Assembly: GCF_041102575.1 (NCBI RefSeq)
Contig: NZ_JBGCUE010000003.1
Span: 248,001 to 312,000, forward strand
Reading direction: 5' to 3'
Length of the DNA: 64,000 bases
Source: Tenuifilum sp. 4138str
GTDB taxonomy: Bacteria > Bacteroidota > Bacteroidia > Bacteroidales > Tenuifilaceae
Numbering within the stretch: the stretch's first letter is position 1; every line of letters begins with the position of its first letter. The notes beneath the pieces were generated by a model. That model was not told where the DNA came from. It saw only the letters and a program-made list of their open reading frames with translations, and did not search any database. Shown in pieces: positions 8,988-18,119 of this stretch. The position numbers and the translations under genes were made by a program.

Positions 8988-9623
8988 CTAAAAATCGGGT
9001 ACATAAAAGAAGTAACCTAACCCAATGGTGAATAGGTAATTGCCAACAATTGCATGTTCTAATGATACTACTAGTATTGAGCGATGTTTAAAGTAGCTAT
9101 ATGCCCAAACAAAACCAATTATGGTAGCACCAGCAACAGCTATCCAGTTTCTAAATATTATATGAAGTAATCCAAAAAGAATCCCATTTAATGTGATAAC
9201 AATTTTATCATTTTTGAAAAGGGGTGTGTATCGGTGGAAGAAAAACCCACGGTATATAACTTCCTGCGTAAAGGCTGACCAAATGGGGTAAAAAACCATG
9301 ATTAGTAGCCAAAGTTCTGTCCTATGTAATGGTAAGTAAAAGATTTGCTCACTAGGAAGGAAGATAAAACTAAGTAAACTTATTGCCAGTAGCGAAATGA
9401 GAATACGCAAGCTAAGCGTTCTCCAGCTTCTGTATCCATTAAATCCAAACGATTTTTTACTAAACGATTTGGTGGTTAGTAAATAAAATAGTGCAATTAA
9501 AAACACTACTAAAAGCGGAATGCTTTTGGGTAATTTCAGGTTGTTGAAGTAGAAAGCTACAGGTAGCCCAACAAAAAGGGCAGCCAGTTCAATCCACCGA
9601 ACAATTTTTGGAATCGGTGCCAT
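8988..9623 (-). CDS. CPBP family intramembrane metalloprotease
   Basis: A 211-residue polytopic protein with about six hydrophobic segments and the CPBP/Abi motifs: QEVIYRG at about 120-126 (usually EExxxR; here the first Glu is Gln), FGLLH at 150-154, and SLEHAIVGN near 187-195. Related proteins include Rce1-type CAAX proteases and bacteriocin-immunity proteins; the bacterial substrate is unknown. It begins 12 bases after the stop of the histidine kinase gene, suggesting one operon and a link to signalling. Confidence 0.85.
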   Translation of the reverse strand: MAPIPKIVRWIELAALFVGLPVAFYFNNLKLPKSIPLLVVFLIALFYLLTTKSFSKKSFGFNGYRSWRTLSLRILISLLAISLLSFIFLPSEQIFYLPLHRTELWLLIMVFYPIWSAFTQEVIYRGFFFHRYTPLFKNDKIVITLNGILFGLLHIIFRNWIAVAGATIIGFVWAYSYFKHRSILVVSLEHAIVGNYLFTIGLGYFFYVPDF

Positions 9624-9635
9624 TACTGGAAATGG

Positions 9636-10823
9636 TTATTTGGGTAATTCAACAATTGCTGTTGTCCCTTTGTTTGGTTCGGAGATAAATTTAAGGTTGC
9701 CTTTTAGCTTGTTGGTTAACTCTTTGCAGGTAAACAGACCTATTCCAGTACCTTTTTCGTTATCGGTTCCTCTGCTTGATTGATAATTCTTAAAAAGATT
9801 TTTAAGCTGTTCGGCTGTCATACCAATACCATTATCAACAATTTTGATGGAAAGGGTAGTGGGCTCATTGCTAACCTGGATTTTTATTTCACCTTCCGGG
9901 TAAGTGAACTTTATGGCGTTTGAAACCAGATTACGAATGATGACAGCCAGCATATCGGGGTCGGTGTTTACCATAAGTTCAACGGGAACTTCTTCTGTTA
10001 GCGTGATTCGTTTTTTTTGCCAAATGGGGCGCAGAACGTTTACCTGCTTTTGTATCAGGGAGTCTATTGGGATTTCCCTGTATTTGGGCTCAATGGCATT
10101 GGAGTTTAGCTTTGCCCAGTTTAGAAGATTCTCGGTTAAATCATAAAGGTTGTGGGCAAGGTCGTTTAGCAGCTGAAGGCGAAGCTGAAAATACTCCTTG
10201 TTTTCAAAATCGTCCTCAAAGTTCATCAGCATAAGGTCAGTTATTCCCAGAAAGGCGTTGAATGGACTTTTAAGGTCGTGCGACACAATAGAGAAAAGCT
10301 TTGAAAGCGATTGGTTCATTTCCTTTAGCTGCTGGTTCTGTTTTTCCAGCTCCTGTTGTTTGATAATAAGCTGATTCTTAAGTTCCCTGTTTTGCTTGAG
10401 TACAGCCGATAGGGGCACACTTTCGCCCTCCTGTTGCATTTCTGTGGGCTGCGACCAATGCCCGTGAATAATTTTCCACTCACCCTTTTCTTTACGAAGA
10501 ATGGCAGTTGTTCTATTGTTTGTGTATTCAAACTCGCCGGTTGGGAGCAGGAACTTCATGTCAACTAAACCCATTACATAGGCCGAATCGGCTGTAATGG
10601 GACATACCTTTAAAGTTTTAAACTGATAGGTAAAAGGTTCGGGTGCCTGGGCGAATTCCCGTCGGAATAGTTCAGTTGAGTGCTGATATGTTACGCTGAA
10701 CTCATCTACTCCAGTTCCAATCATGTTAAAATCAGGAGAAAACGCATTAAGCGTATCTTCGAGCTTGCGTTGAACATAATCTTCAAAATACTTAAGGTAC
10801 GCCTGCTTAACTTCGTTCTCCAT
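9636..10823 (-). CDS. Cytosolic sensor histidine kinase with SnoaL-like N-terminal domain
   Basis: Starting at MENEVKQAYL (10823), which fits the promoter at 10842-10874; the longer frame from 10844 would begin inside the promoter. Residues 1-125 look like a SnoaL/NTF2-like domain (DTLNAFSPDFNMIGTG, GEWKIIHGHWS), then a coiled coil of about 35 residues, a HisKA domain with phospho-acceptor His in SIVSHDLKSPF (about 182), and a HATPase domain with NLVSNAIKFT, DNGIGM and GTGIGLF. No membrane segment and no receiver domain; the partner regulator is not in the window. Signal sensed is unknown. Confidence 0.88.
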   Translation of the reverse strand: MENEVKQAYLKYFEDYVQRKLEDTLNAFSPDFNMIGTGVDEFSVTYQHSTELFRREFAQAPEPFTYQFKTLKVCPITADSAYVMGLVDMKFLLPTGEFEYTNNRTTAILRKEKGEWKIIHGHWSQPTEMQQEGESVPLSAVLKQNRELKNQLIIKQQELEKQNQQLKEMNQSLSKLFSIVSHDLKSPFNAFLGITDLMLMNFEDDFENKEYFQLRLQLLNDLAHNLYDLTENLLNWAKLNSNAIEPKYREIPIDSLIQKQVNVLRPIWQKKRITLTEEVPVELMVNTDPDMLAVIIRNLVSNAIKFTYPEGEIKIQVSNEPTTLSIKIVDNGIGMTAEQLKNLFKNYQSSRGTDNEKGTGIGLFTCKELTNKLKGNLKFISEPNKGTTAIVELPK

Positions 10824-10841
10824 TTTATTCAAATTGAATCT

Positions 10842-10874
10842 CAAATTTAAATATCAAAAGTTGTATTATGCAAA
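10842..10874 (-). promoter_or_regulatory. Promoter of the histidine kinase gene
   Basis: On the minus strand TAAATTTG (10842-10849) matches TAnnTTTG and TTTG (10871-10874) lies 21 bases upstream. Start of transcription would be near 10835, a dozen bases before the ATG at 10823. Confidence 0.6.
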
Positions 10875-10899
10875 CTCTTTCGGTTCTTTTTTGTAAAGT

Positions 10900-10929
10900 T
10901 TTGATTTTTAGAAAAAAGTTGTAGTTTTG
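10900..10929 (+). promoter_or_regulatory. Promoter of carAB
   Basis: TTTG at 10900-10903 and TAGTTTTG at 10922-10929 are 18 bases apart and match the Bacteroidota consensus. The start would be near 10936, giving a leader of about 200 nt ahead of carA. Confidence 0.65.
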
Positions 10930-10985
10930 TATGAACATTCAGGACATGATTCCACTTAAAAAAATATTGCTGTCAGTAAAGCATA

Positions 10986-11055
10986 CAGGTTTCGAACAAA
11001 CAATACTTTCAGTTAACTCTATTGATAACCTGCCAGTTTTGGCAGGTTTTTTTTT
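10986..11055 (+). terminator. Attenuator in the carA leader (terminator plus possible antiterminator)
   Basis: AACCTGCC (11027-11034), loop AGTTTT, GGCAGGTT (11041-11048) and a run of nine T (11047-11055) form a textbook intrinsic terminator inside the carA leader, about 85 nt before the start codon. CAGGTT at 10986-10991 can pair with AACCTG at 11027-11032 and so disrupt the terminator stem. The next gene upstream faces away, so this terminator cannot serve it. Pyrimidine or arginine control is plausible; the ligand is unknown. Confidence 0.75.
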
Positions 11056-11138
11056 GTCATACAGGAAAGGGCTGCAAGCGTTCAGTTTAACGTTGATTTA
11101 TCGAACTTCAAACTATAAATCTCTTAAATTATTCCAGA

Positions 11139-12212
11139 ATGAATCAACAACAAAAAGCAAAGCTTGTGCTGGAGGACGGCTCAGTTTTTACTGGTTACTC
11201 GTTTGGGTATACCGGGAACACATCGGGTGAGGTTGTTTTTAACACGGCAATGAATGGATATCCCGAGAGTTTAACTGATCCATCGTACTTCGGACAAATT
11301 CTTGTGGCCACTTTCCCCTTGGTTGGTAACTATGGGGTGCCCGAACCTAATCCTTTAGGAGGAATTGAACAGAATTGGGAATCGAGCATGATTCACATTA
11401 AGGGCTTAGTGGTGTGCGAATACAGCCAAAATTATAGTCACTGGAATGCAAACAAAAGCCTAGGGCAATGGCTAAATGAAAACAAGATTCCGGCAATAAG
11501 CGGTATTGATACCCGCAAGCTTACCAAACAATTGCGCGAAAAGGGTTGTATGTTGGGAAAAATTATAGTTGATGGCGATACGGATTGGTACGATCCCAAT
11601 GCCGATAACCCGGTTGCACATGTATCGGTGGCAAAACCAATTACCTATGGGAATGGAAAGAAAACAATTGTTCTGGTTGATTGCGGAGTAAAAAACAACA
11701 TCCTGCGTTGCCTTTTAAGACGCGATGTACAGGTTATTCGCGTGCCTTTCAACTATAACTTTTTGAGCCAGCAATTCGATGGTGTTCTCATCTCCAATGG
11801 TCCGGGCGACCCCAAGGTGAACATTGAAACCATTGAGAATATTCGTCGGCTAATTGAAATGGATAAACCGGTAATGGGAATTTGCCTGGGTAATCAGCTT
11901 TTGGCTTTGGCCTCAGGGGCAAATACCTATAAGCTACCCTATGGTCATAGGGGGCATAATCAGCCTGTGAGGCTAAAAGGGACTGACCGCTGCTTTGTTA
12001 CCTCGCAAAACCATGGTTTTGCAATTGAGCCATCGACCCTTTCCGAAGAATGGGAGGTGATGTTTGAAAACCTGAACGATGGAACCTGCGAGGGTATAAG
12101 GCATAAAGCCAAGCCTTTTTTTGCAGTTCAGTTTCATCCGGAGGCTTCGGGAGGACCAAACGATACCGAGTTCCTGTTCGATGAGTTTATTAACCTAATT
12201 GACAACAAGTAA
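11139..12212 (+). CDS. carA: Carbamoyl-phosphate synthase, small (glutaminase) subunit
   Basis: Class I glutamine amidotransferase subunit that passes ammonia to CarB for carbamoyl phosphate, precursor of pyrimidines and arginine. The 357-residue protein has the N-terminal CPSase domain (LEDGSVFTGYSFG, FNTAMNGYPESLTDPSY) and a GATase domain with catalytic C249 (GICLGNQ), H333 and E335 (QFHPEASGGP). The carB start is 11 bases downstream. A terminator in the leader suggests attenuation control. Confidence 0.97.
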   Translation: MNQQQKAKLVLEDGSVFTGYSFGYTGNTSGEVVFNTAMNGYPESLTDPSYFGQILVATFPLVGNYGVPEPNPLGGIEQNWESSMIHIKGLVVCEYSQNYSHWNANKSLGQWLNENKIPAISGIDTRKLTKQLREKGCMLGKIIVDGDTDWYDPNADNPVAHVSVAKPITYGNGKKTIVLVDCGVKNNILRCLLRRDVQVIRVPFNYNFLSQQFDGVLISNGPGDPKVNIETIENIRRLIEMDKPVMGICLGNQLLALASGANTYKLPYGHRGHNQPVRLKGTDRCFVTSQNHGFAIEPSTLSEEWEVMFENLNDGTCEGIRHKAKPFFAVQFHPEASGGPNDTEFLFDEFINLIDNK

Positions 12213-12223
12213 AATAGATTTAT

Positions 12224-15200
12224 ATGCCACATTTACCCAAATACAGCAAAGTTTTAGTGCTTGGTTCGGGAGCGCTTAAGATTGGCGAGGCCGGCGAATT
12301 CGACTACAGCGGTTCACAGGCGCTAAAGGCACTAAAGGAGGAGGGAATAGCAACAGTTCTGGTAAATCCCAACATTGCCACGGTTCAAACCAGTCAGGAT
12401 GTGGCCGATACCATCTACTTTGAACCAGTAAAACCCGAAACGGTCCGACAAATCATTGAGAAGGAACACCCCGATGGAATATTCCTCTCGTTTGGTGGAC
12501 AAACCGCACTAAACTGCGGGGTGGAGCTTTACCAGAATGGAACACTCCGGGAGTTCAATGTTGAAGTGCTTGGTACGCCAGTTAGCACTATTATCAACAC
12601 TGAGGATCGGGAACTCTTTGTTAAAGAGTTAAACCAAATCGGGGTGAGCACTCCACGAAGCATTGCCGTGAATACTGTGACTGAAGCGATTGATGCCGCT
12701 CAACAAATTGGATACCCTGTTATTGTTCGTGCTGCCTTTACTCTGGGAGGGCAGGGTAGCGGATTTTGCTCAAATCCGCAAGAGTTAAAGGCTTTGGCAA
12801 CCAATGCGCTCACTTATGCACCACAAATACTGGTTGAAGAATCGCTAAAGGGCTGGAAAGAGGTTGAGTACGAGGTGGTGCGCGATAGGTTCGATAATTG
12901 CATAACAGTTTGCAATATGGAAAACTTCGACCCATTAGGCATTCATACTGGCGAAAGCATAGTAGTTGCGCCTTCGCAAACGCTATCAAACTCCGAGTAC
13001 CATAATTTACGGGCACTCTCAATAAAAATCGTTCGTCACCTGGGAATAGTAGGGGAGTGTAATGTTCAGTTTGCGCTCGATCCTAGTAGTGAGAATTATA
13101 GAGTGATTGAGGTAAACGCTCGCTTATCGCGCTCATCGGCTTTGGCATCCAAAGCTACCGGTTACCCACTAGCATTTGTAGCTGCCAAGTTAGGTTTAGG
13201 CTATGGCCTGTTTGAGCTAAAAAACTCCGTTACCCAGAAAACAACGGCATTCTTTGAACCTGCCCTCGACTATGTTGTGGTAAAAATACCCCGATGGGAT
13301 TTGGCTAAGTTTAAGGGGGCATCGCGCCAAATTGGGTCGGCTATGAAGAGCGTGGGTGAGGTTATGGCCATAGGCCGTTCATTTGAGGAAGCCATTCAAA
13401 AAGGCCTTAGGATGATAGGGCAGGGAATGCATGGGCTTGTAGCAAATCAGCATTTTAACCCTTCGGACCTTAAACAGATGCTTGAGAATCCTACTGATCA
13501 AAGGATTTTTGCCATTGCCCAGGCATTTGAGCAAGGATGGAGTGCGGAGGATATTAATGCAATCACAAGAATTGATCGTTGGTTTCTCGATAAGCTTCAG
13601 GGTATAGTTGAACTTTCCAGGCATCTTGCAGGTTACTCAGCCATTGAGCAAGTGCCATCGGAACTTGTTGTTCAAGCTAAACGGAAAGGCTTTTCCGATT
13701 TCCAGTTGGCTCGTATCATTTACAATCCATCCAACAATAAAATTGAGCAGTACCAACAGCAAGTACGGAACTACAGGAAAATCTGTGGGATTGTTCCTTG
13801 TGTAAAGCAGATTGACACATTGGCAGCCGAATTCCCATCGGAAACAGCATACCTTTACATGACCTACCATGGTAATGAGGACGATACATCCGTAAAACCT
13901 AAGCCCAAAGTTCTTGTTTTGGGTTCAGGTGCATATCGTATTGGTAGTTCTGTTGAATTTGATTGGTGCACCGTTAGTGCAGTAAAGGAGCTCCGGCGCT
14001 TGGGATTTGAGGCGATTGTTGTGAACTACAACCCCGAAACCGTAAGTACCGATTACGACGTATGCGATAAGCTTTACTTTGACGAGCTTTCCTTTGAGAG
14101 GGTGATGGATATTGTTGAGGTTGAGCGTCCGTTAGGTGTAATAGTATCGGTTGGTGGACAAATACCCAATAATCTGGCAGGAAGGCTGAGTAAAGCAGGG
14201 GTGATGGTTCTGGGAACCTCACCCGTTTCAATTGATATGGCCGAAGATCGACAAAAATTCTCGGCTTTGCTCGATAAACTCGGTATCGATCAGCCAGAGT
14301 GGCAGGAGTTAACCACCATGGAACAGGTGCAGGAGTTCGTAAATCGTGTTGGTTATCCCGTTTTAATTCGTCCTTCCTACGTCCTTTCGGGTTCGGCAAT
14401 GAATGTGGTTTCAAACGCCGACGATTTGAACGAGTACTTAACTGTTGCAGCCGAAGTGTCCAAAGCCCACCCGGTTGTAATCTCTGAGTTTATCGAAGGG
14501 GCAAAGGAAATTGAATACGATGCTGTGGCTAATAATGGTCGGATATTTGTTGATGCCGTATCGGAACATATTGAGTTTGCTGGCGTTCACTCGGGCGATG
14601 CTACCTTGGTATTTCCGCCCCAGCGCCTCTACCTGGAAACCATCCGCCGTATTAGGCGTGTTGCTGCAGCTCTTGCAGCCGAACTAAAAATTACAGGCCC
14701 TTTTAACATTCAGTTTTTGGCAAAGAACAACCAAATAAAGGTAATAGAGTGCAACCTCAGGGCAAGTAGAAGTTTTCCGTTTGTTTCAAAGGTGATGAAT
14801 TTTGATATGATAGCCGTTGCCGTTGATTTTATGATGGGTGTAGCACCTAAAACCAATCCACCATCGATGCTCGATATTGCCCATGTGGGCGTAAAAGCCT
14901 CACAGTTCTCATTTGGAAGGATTACCTTTGCCGACCCGGTGCTGGGTGTTGAGATGGCCTCAACCGGTGAGGTTGGCTGCATTGGGCAAAGTGTTAATGT
15001 GGCCTTGCTTAAAGCGATGTTGTCGGTAGGGCATAGAATTCCACAGGGTTCAATCTTGGTTTCATCTGGGCCTTTAAGGTCAAAACTCTCCCTTATCGAT
15101 CCCATTGCCCGTTTGGCCAGGCGCGGTTTTGTAATCTATGCAACAAGGGGAACTGCATCGTTCCTTAACGACCATGGCATATCTGCCATTGCCGTTTCCT

Positions 15201-15457
15201 GGCCCGATGAGCCAGAAAATGCTCCCAATAGCCTGAATCTTATTCAGAATCGACTGGTTGATTTGGTAATCAATATCCCTAAAAATCTCTCGCGCAGCGA
15301 GCTCGATAACGACTATACCATTCGCCGTTCAGCTGTTGATTACAACATCCCGCTAATTACCAATGCTCGACTTGCAGCCGCTTTTATTGAGGCGTTTCTG
15401 AATACCGATAATATCCAAATGGAGGTGAAAAGCTATAATGAACTAGTTGGAAGTTAG
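12224..15457 (+). CDS. carB: Carbamoyl-phosphate synthase, large subunit
   Basis: Synthesises carbamoyl phosphate from bicarbonate, two ATP and ammonia delivered by CarA. The 1077-residue length is normal and the two homologous halves are plain: GSGALKIGEAGEFDYSGSQA at the start and GSGAYRIGSSVEFDWCTVSA near residue 566, each followed by an ATP-grasp fold (VRAAFTLGGQGSGF; IRPSYVLSGSAMNVV). The C-terminal allosteric MGS-like domain begins near 930 (IDPIARLARRGFVIYATRGT). No frameshift is visible. Confidence 0.98.
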   Translation: MPHLPKYSKVLVLGSGALKIGEAGEFDYSGSQALKALKEEGIATVLVNPNIATVQTSQDVADTIYFEPVKPETVRQIIEKEHPDGIFLSFGGQTALNCGVELYQNGTLREFNVEVLGTPVSTIINTEDRELFVKELNQIGVSTPRSIAVNTVTEAIDAAQQIGYPVIVRAAFTLGGQGSGFCSNPQELKALATNALTYAPQILVEESLKGWKEVEYEVVRDRFDNCITVCNMENFDPLGIHTGESIVVAPSQTLSNSEYHNLRALSIKIVRHLGIVGECNVQFALDPSSENYRVIEVNARLSRSSALASKATGYPLAFVAAKLGLGYGLFELKNSVTQKTTAFFEPALDYVVVKIPRWDLAKFKGASRQIGSAMKSVGEVMAIGRSFEEAIQKGLRMIGQGMHGLVANQHFNPSDLKQMLENPTDQRIFAIAQAFEQGWSAEDINAITRIDRWFLDKLQGIVELSRHLAGYSAIEQVPSELVVQAKRKGFSDFQLARIIYNPSNNKIEQYQQQVRNYRKICGIVPCVKQIDTLAAEFPSETAYLYMTYHGNEDDTSVKPKPKVLVLGSGAYRIGSSVEFDWCTVSAVKELRRLGFEAIVVNYNPETVSTDYDVCDKLYFDELSFERVMDIVEVERPLGVIVSVGGQIPNNLAGRLSKAGVMVLGTSPVSIDMAEDRQKFSALLDKLGIDQPEWQELTTMEQVQEFVNRVGYPVLIRPSYVLSGSAMNVVSNADDLNEYLTVAAEVSKAHPVVISEFIEGAKEIEYDAVANNGRIFVDAVSEHIEFAGVHSGDATLVFPPQRLYLETIRRIRRVAAALAAELKITGPFNIQFLAKNNQIKVIECNLRASRSFPFVSKVMNFDMIAVAVDFMMGVAPKTNPPSMLDIAHVGVKASQFSFGRITFADPVLGVEMASTGEVGCIGQSVNVALLKAMLSVGHRIPQGSILVSSGPLRSKLSLIDPIARLARRGFVIYATRGTASFLNDHGISAIAVSWPDEPENAPNSLNLIQNRLVDLVINIPKNLSRSELDNDYTIRRSAVDYNIPLITNARLAAAFIEAFLNTDNIQMEVKSYNELVGS

Positions 15458-15485
15458 GATAGGGTCCTACTAAACTTATTTTGGT

Positions 15486-15493
15486 TAACTTTG
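15486..15493 (+). promoter_or_regulatory. Promoter -7 element (TAACTTTG) upstream of the ZIP transporter
   Basis: TAACTTTG fits TAnnTTTG and lies 38 bases before the ATG at 15524; no clear -33 TTTG was found at the right spacing. Confidence 0.5.
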
Positions 15494-15523
15494 TTTACTA
15501 AGGTTCATTTAATACCGTGAGAT

Positions 15524-16336
15524 ATGGAGTATGAGATGTCAAATATTCTTATAGCATTTGGTTTAACACTTTTTGCTGGTCTTTCAACAGGTATTGGGAG
15601 TGCTATTGCTTTTTTTTCAAAGCATACCAATACTAAGTTTCTGTCGCTTGCGCTAGGGTTTTCGGCTGGCGTGATGATTTATGTGTCGTTTATTGAAATT
15701 TTTTCCAAGGCACGTGAGTCGCTGGTCGATGCAATTGGCTTACATTTAGGTTCATGGATTACGGTTGCCTCCTTTTTCGGAGGTATGGCGGTTATTGCGC
15801 TGATTGATAAGTTTATACCCGAGCAGGAAAACCCCCACGAGGTTATGCTGGTTGAGGATGCAGAAAGTGGCCGAAAGCGTAAAGGGAAGCTGATGCGCAT
15901 GGGGCTCTTTACAGCCTTAGCCATCGCCATCCATAACTTCCCCGAGGGCTTGGCCACGTTCACCGCAGCTTTATCGAACCCTAACTTGGGGATTGCCATT
16001 GCTGTTGCCATTGCAATACATAATATTCCTGAAGGTATTGCTGTTTCAGTACCCATTTTCTATGCTACAGGCGATAAGCGAAAGGCGTTTAGGCTATCGT
16101 TCCTCTCGGGTCTTGCTGAGCCTATTGGTGCTATAGTTGGATATTTGCTGCTTATGCCGTTTATTAATGGCGTTACATTTGGAATTCTGTTTGCCGCAGT
16201 TGCAGGTATAATGGTGTTTATCTCTGTTGATGAGTTACTTCCTGCTGCCCGCGAGTATGGTGAGCACCACCTTTCCATTTACGGACTTATTGGTGGCATG
16301 ATAGTCATGTCAATCAGCTTGTTAATGTTTATTTGA
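15524..16336 (+). CDS. zupT: ZIP family zinc transporter (ZupT-like)
   Basis: Cytoplasmic-membrane importer of zinc and other divalent metals. The 270-residue protein has about eight hydrophobic segments, a variable charged loop near 100-122, and the paired metal-binding motifs HNFPEG (137-142) and HNIPEG (166-171) that define ZupT-type ZIP proteins. An alternative ATG at 15536 (MSNIL) would also fit the family. It converges on the arsenical/metal-type cluster, which may be coincidence. Confidence 0.93.
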   Translation: MEYEMSNILIAFGLTLFAGLSTGIGSAIAFFSKHTNTKFLSLALGFSAGVMIYVSFIEIFSKARESLVDAIGLHLGSWITVASFFGGMAVIALIDKFIPEQENPHEVMLVEDAESGRKRKGKLMRMGLFTALAIAIHNFPEGLATFTAALSNPNLGIAIAVAIAIHNIPEGIAVSVPIFYATGDKRKAFRLSFLSGLAEPIGAIVGYLLLMPFINGVTFGILFAAVAGIMVFISVDELLPAAREYGEHHLSIYGLIGGMIVMSISLLMFI

Positions 16337-16419
16337 TAAACTAATAAACTTATCCCTAACAAATTACTATAATAAATTGCTGAGTCTTTGGTTGAGTTAA
16401 TATTTATCGATTTTGTGAA

Positions 16420-16794
16420 TCAATATATAACTTCAACCTTTTTGTACACTTTATTTACCACCTCTTCGGTTACAGGGGTTTGTCCTTTTTTGTAACCCAA
16501 ATCGGTTACCCTAAAGTATTTGTAATCGGTAAAACCATGTCTATCCAGTATGCGTTTACCGCAATCGGTGGGGCAACCATCGAGCATAAGTATATTCTTT
16601 GATTTGAAGGCCTCGATGGACGGCTCTATACCTGCTCCAATCACTGCTAGGCAGTTCATCTTTCGCACTCCATTATCTCTAAGATTGCGGGCAACCAAAT
16701 CGGTTACTTGTCCTAAATCGCAAGCGCCTGAACAGGCTAAAACCATGTACTCATCAACGCCACATAGGCACCCATGTCTTTCTTTGTTTTCCAT
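16420..16794 (-). CDS. DGC-domain putative zinc-binding protein
   Basis: A 124-residue cysteine-rich soluble protein of the DGC family, named for its motif, here LDGCPTDCGK (C74, C78). Further cysteines are C9, C11, C21, C25 and C48; they probably bind zinc or another thiophilic metal. Function of the family is unknown. It is the last gene of the minus-strand cluster headed by the ArsR regulator, six bases after DUF2798, and so probably acts in the same metal or metalloid response. Confidence 0.8.
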   Translation of the reverse strand: MENKERHGCLCGVDEYMVLACSGACDLGQVTDLVARNLRDNGVRKMNCLAVIGAGIEPSIEAFKSKNILMLDGCPTDCGKRILDRHGFTDYKYFRVTDLGYKKGQTPVTEEVVNKVYKKVEVIY

Positions 16795-16800
16795 ATTAAA

Positions 16801-17019
16801 TTATTTTTTTACAAGTTTTGAAACAATTTTTTTTGTGATAGGCATTACTACTAAAACCGTTGGAAATGCAACGAGGAAAGAGATTCCCCAACCCTTCATC
16901 CATATTAATAATTCGAAACCATGGTTCAAAAGAGCCATCACTAGCGTTACAACGCAAGTCATTATGGCAACCATGATGAACATTGAAAGCACGTTGGCCT
17001 GTTTTTCGTTTAACTTCAT
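16801..17019 (-). CDS. DUF2798-type small membrane protein
   Basis: A 72-residue protein with two predicted membrane helices (about 10-32 and 38-60) and basic ends, matching the DUF2798 pattern. Function unknown. It sits between the porin (12-base gap) and the DGC gene (6-base gap) in the ArsR-headed cluster, which suggests a small membrane partner of the transport genes. Confidence 0.65.
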   Translation of the reverse strand: MKLNEKQANVLSMFIMVAIMTCVVTLVMALLNHGFELLIWMKGWGISFLVAFPTVLVVMPITKKIVSKLVKK

Positions 17020-17031
17020 ATGTTAGTTTTT

Positions 17032-18105
17032 TTAAAGTTTATACTCAAAGCTTAACACTATATGATTCTGAAAATTAACACTGCTGTCTTTGGGTTTCCA
17101 ACCCTGATAGTTTAGTGAAATGTTTACCCCTTTAACAGGATTGTAATGAATTCCAGCAATATAAGTATTCCCAATTCCACTGTAATACCAGCTTTGTGCA
17201 TCGCCGCTTATGGTGTTGGCCTGTAGCTGGTCGAAACGGCCAAATAGCTCCACATTCTTTGCAACGGAAACGCTACAGTAAACCGATAATCCGTAAAGGT
17301 TATGTTTGTTTATGTTTAAATGATTCTTGCGGTAGTTATACTCGGCGCCAATTCTGAACTTATCATCCAATTTATAGCCGGTAAAAATCGAGAATAGCTG
17401 TTGCTCCGATGGTTTTAGCGGGTTGTCCGATTTTGTGTAATCGGTGTAAAATCGGGTTTGTAGCCCCTTTATTGGGTTAAAATCAATGCCTCCGGCTATC
17501 TTAACATCGCCGTATTCATCCTGGTCGTACCGAAAGCCCTCGCCATTGGTTAGCGCAATATCGAAACCGAGCATCTCGTTAACCGTAAAATACCCGATTA
17601 TCCCCAAATCGCCACTGGGTATTCCGTAATACTTATCCTGAAAGGTAGGTGCAACATAGCGGTAACCCCAAAACTTCTCCTGCGTAATGTAATGGTTCTG
17701 CAAAACGCCGCCAGCCTGTATTCTAACAAAGCTATTGGGTTTCCACTCAATGGATGCGAACTTTAAGGTCATTGTGTAGTAGCTGCCCTCCTTCGATTTA
17801 TTGGTAACATCAAGGCTATTGCCCGATGTATCTCGCACTTCAATCTGTCCAACCGTGGTTGGGCGACCTGCATCAATAATAATTTTACCCGAGATTTGCT
17901 TGCTGAACTGGTACTCGTAGCCAAAGTGTGCACGGCCAAACCAAAATCCGTAGGTCTTTTTTGCATTTTTGGTGGCGTTGTAATCGAAATTGCCAAAAAC
18001 CTGAATTATTGGTTTACCATTTGGTTTGAATGTGGAATCGGATGTTTGAGCAGTTGCAATGTATTTTGAAAAAAATACAAGTGCTGCAAGGAGTGCTGGT
18101 TTCAT
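17032..18105 (-). CDS. Outer-membrane porin (OprO/OprP-like)
   Basis: A 357-residue beta-barrel protein: signal peptide ending near ATAQ, then alternating strands with many aromatic residues, GFWFGRAHFGYEYQF and repeated tyrosine-rich strands (RIGAEYNYRK, NISLNYQGW), and a C-terminal strand ending in phenylalanine-rich FEYKL. This is the pattern of phosphate-selective-porin-like barrels. In this cluster it may move the exported or imported solute across the outer membrane. Substrate unknown. Confidence 0.78.
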   Translation of the reverse strand: MKPALLAALVFFSKYIATAQTSDSTFKPNGKPIIQVFGNFDYNATKNAKKTYGFWFGRAHFGYEYQFSKQISGKIIIDAGRPTTVGQIEVRDTSGNSLDVTNKSKEGSYYTMTLKFASIEWKPNSFVRIQAGGVLQNHYITQEKFWGYRYVAPTFQDKYYGIPSGDLGIIGYFTVNEMLGFDIALTNGEGFRYDQDEYGDVKIAGGIDFNPIKGLQTRFYTDYTKSDNPLKPSEQQLFSIFTGYKLDDKFRIGAEYNYRKNHLNINKHNLYGLSVYCSVSVAKNVELFGRFDQLQANTISGDAQSWYYSGIGNTYIAGIHYNPVKGVNISLNYQGWKPKDSSVNFQNHIVLSFEYKL

Positions 18106-18119
18106 AGCTAACTTTATTG

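Noticed and set aside
10931-11230. 99-codon frame in the carA leader as a leader peptide
   Set aside because: Its ATG begins two bases after the -7 element, at or before the transcription start, the frame runs across the terminator hairpin and into carA, and it is not rich in arginine or any regulatory amino acid.
14299-14487. Frames inside carB and other long genes
   Set aside because: Shadows of strongly conserved coding sequence on the same or opposite strand.
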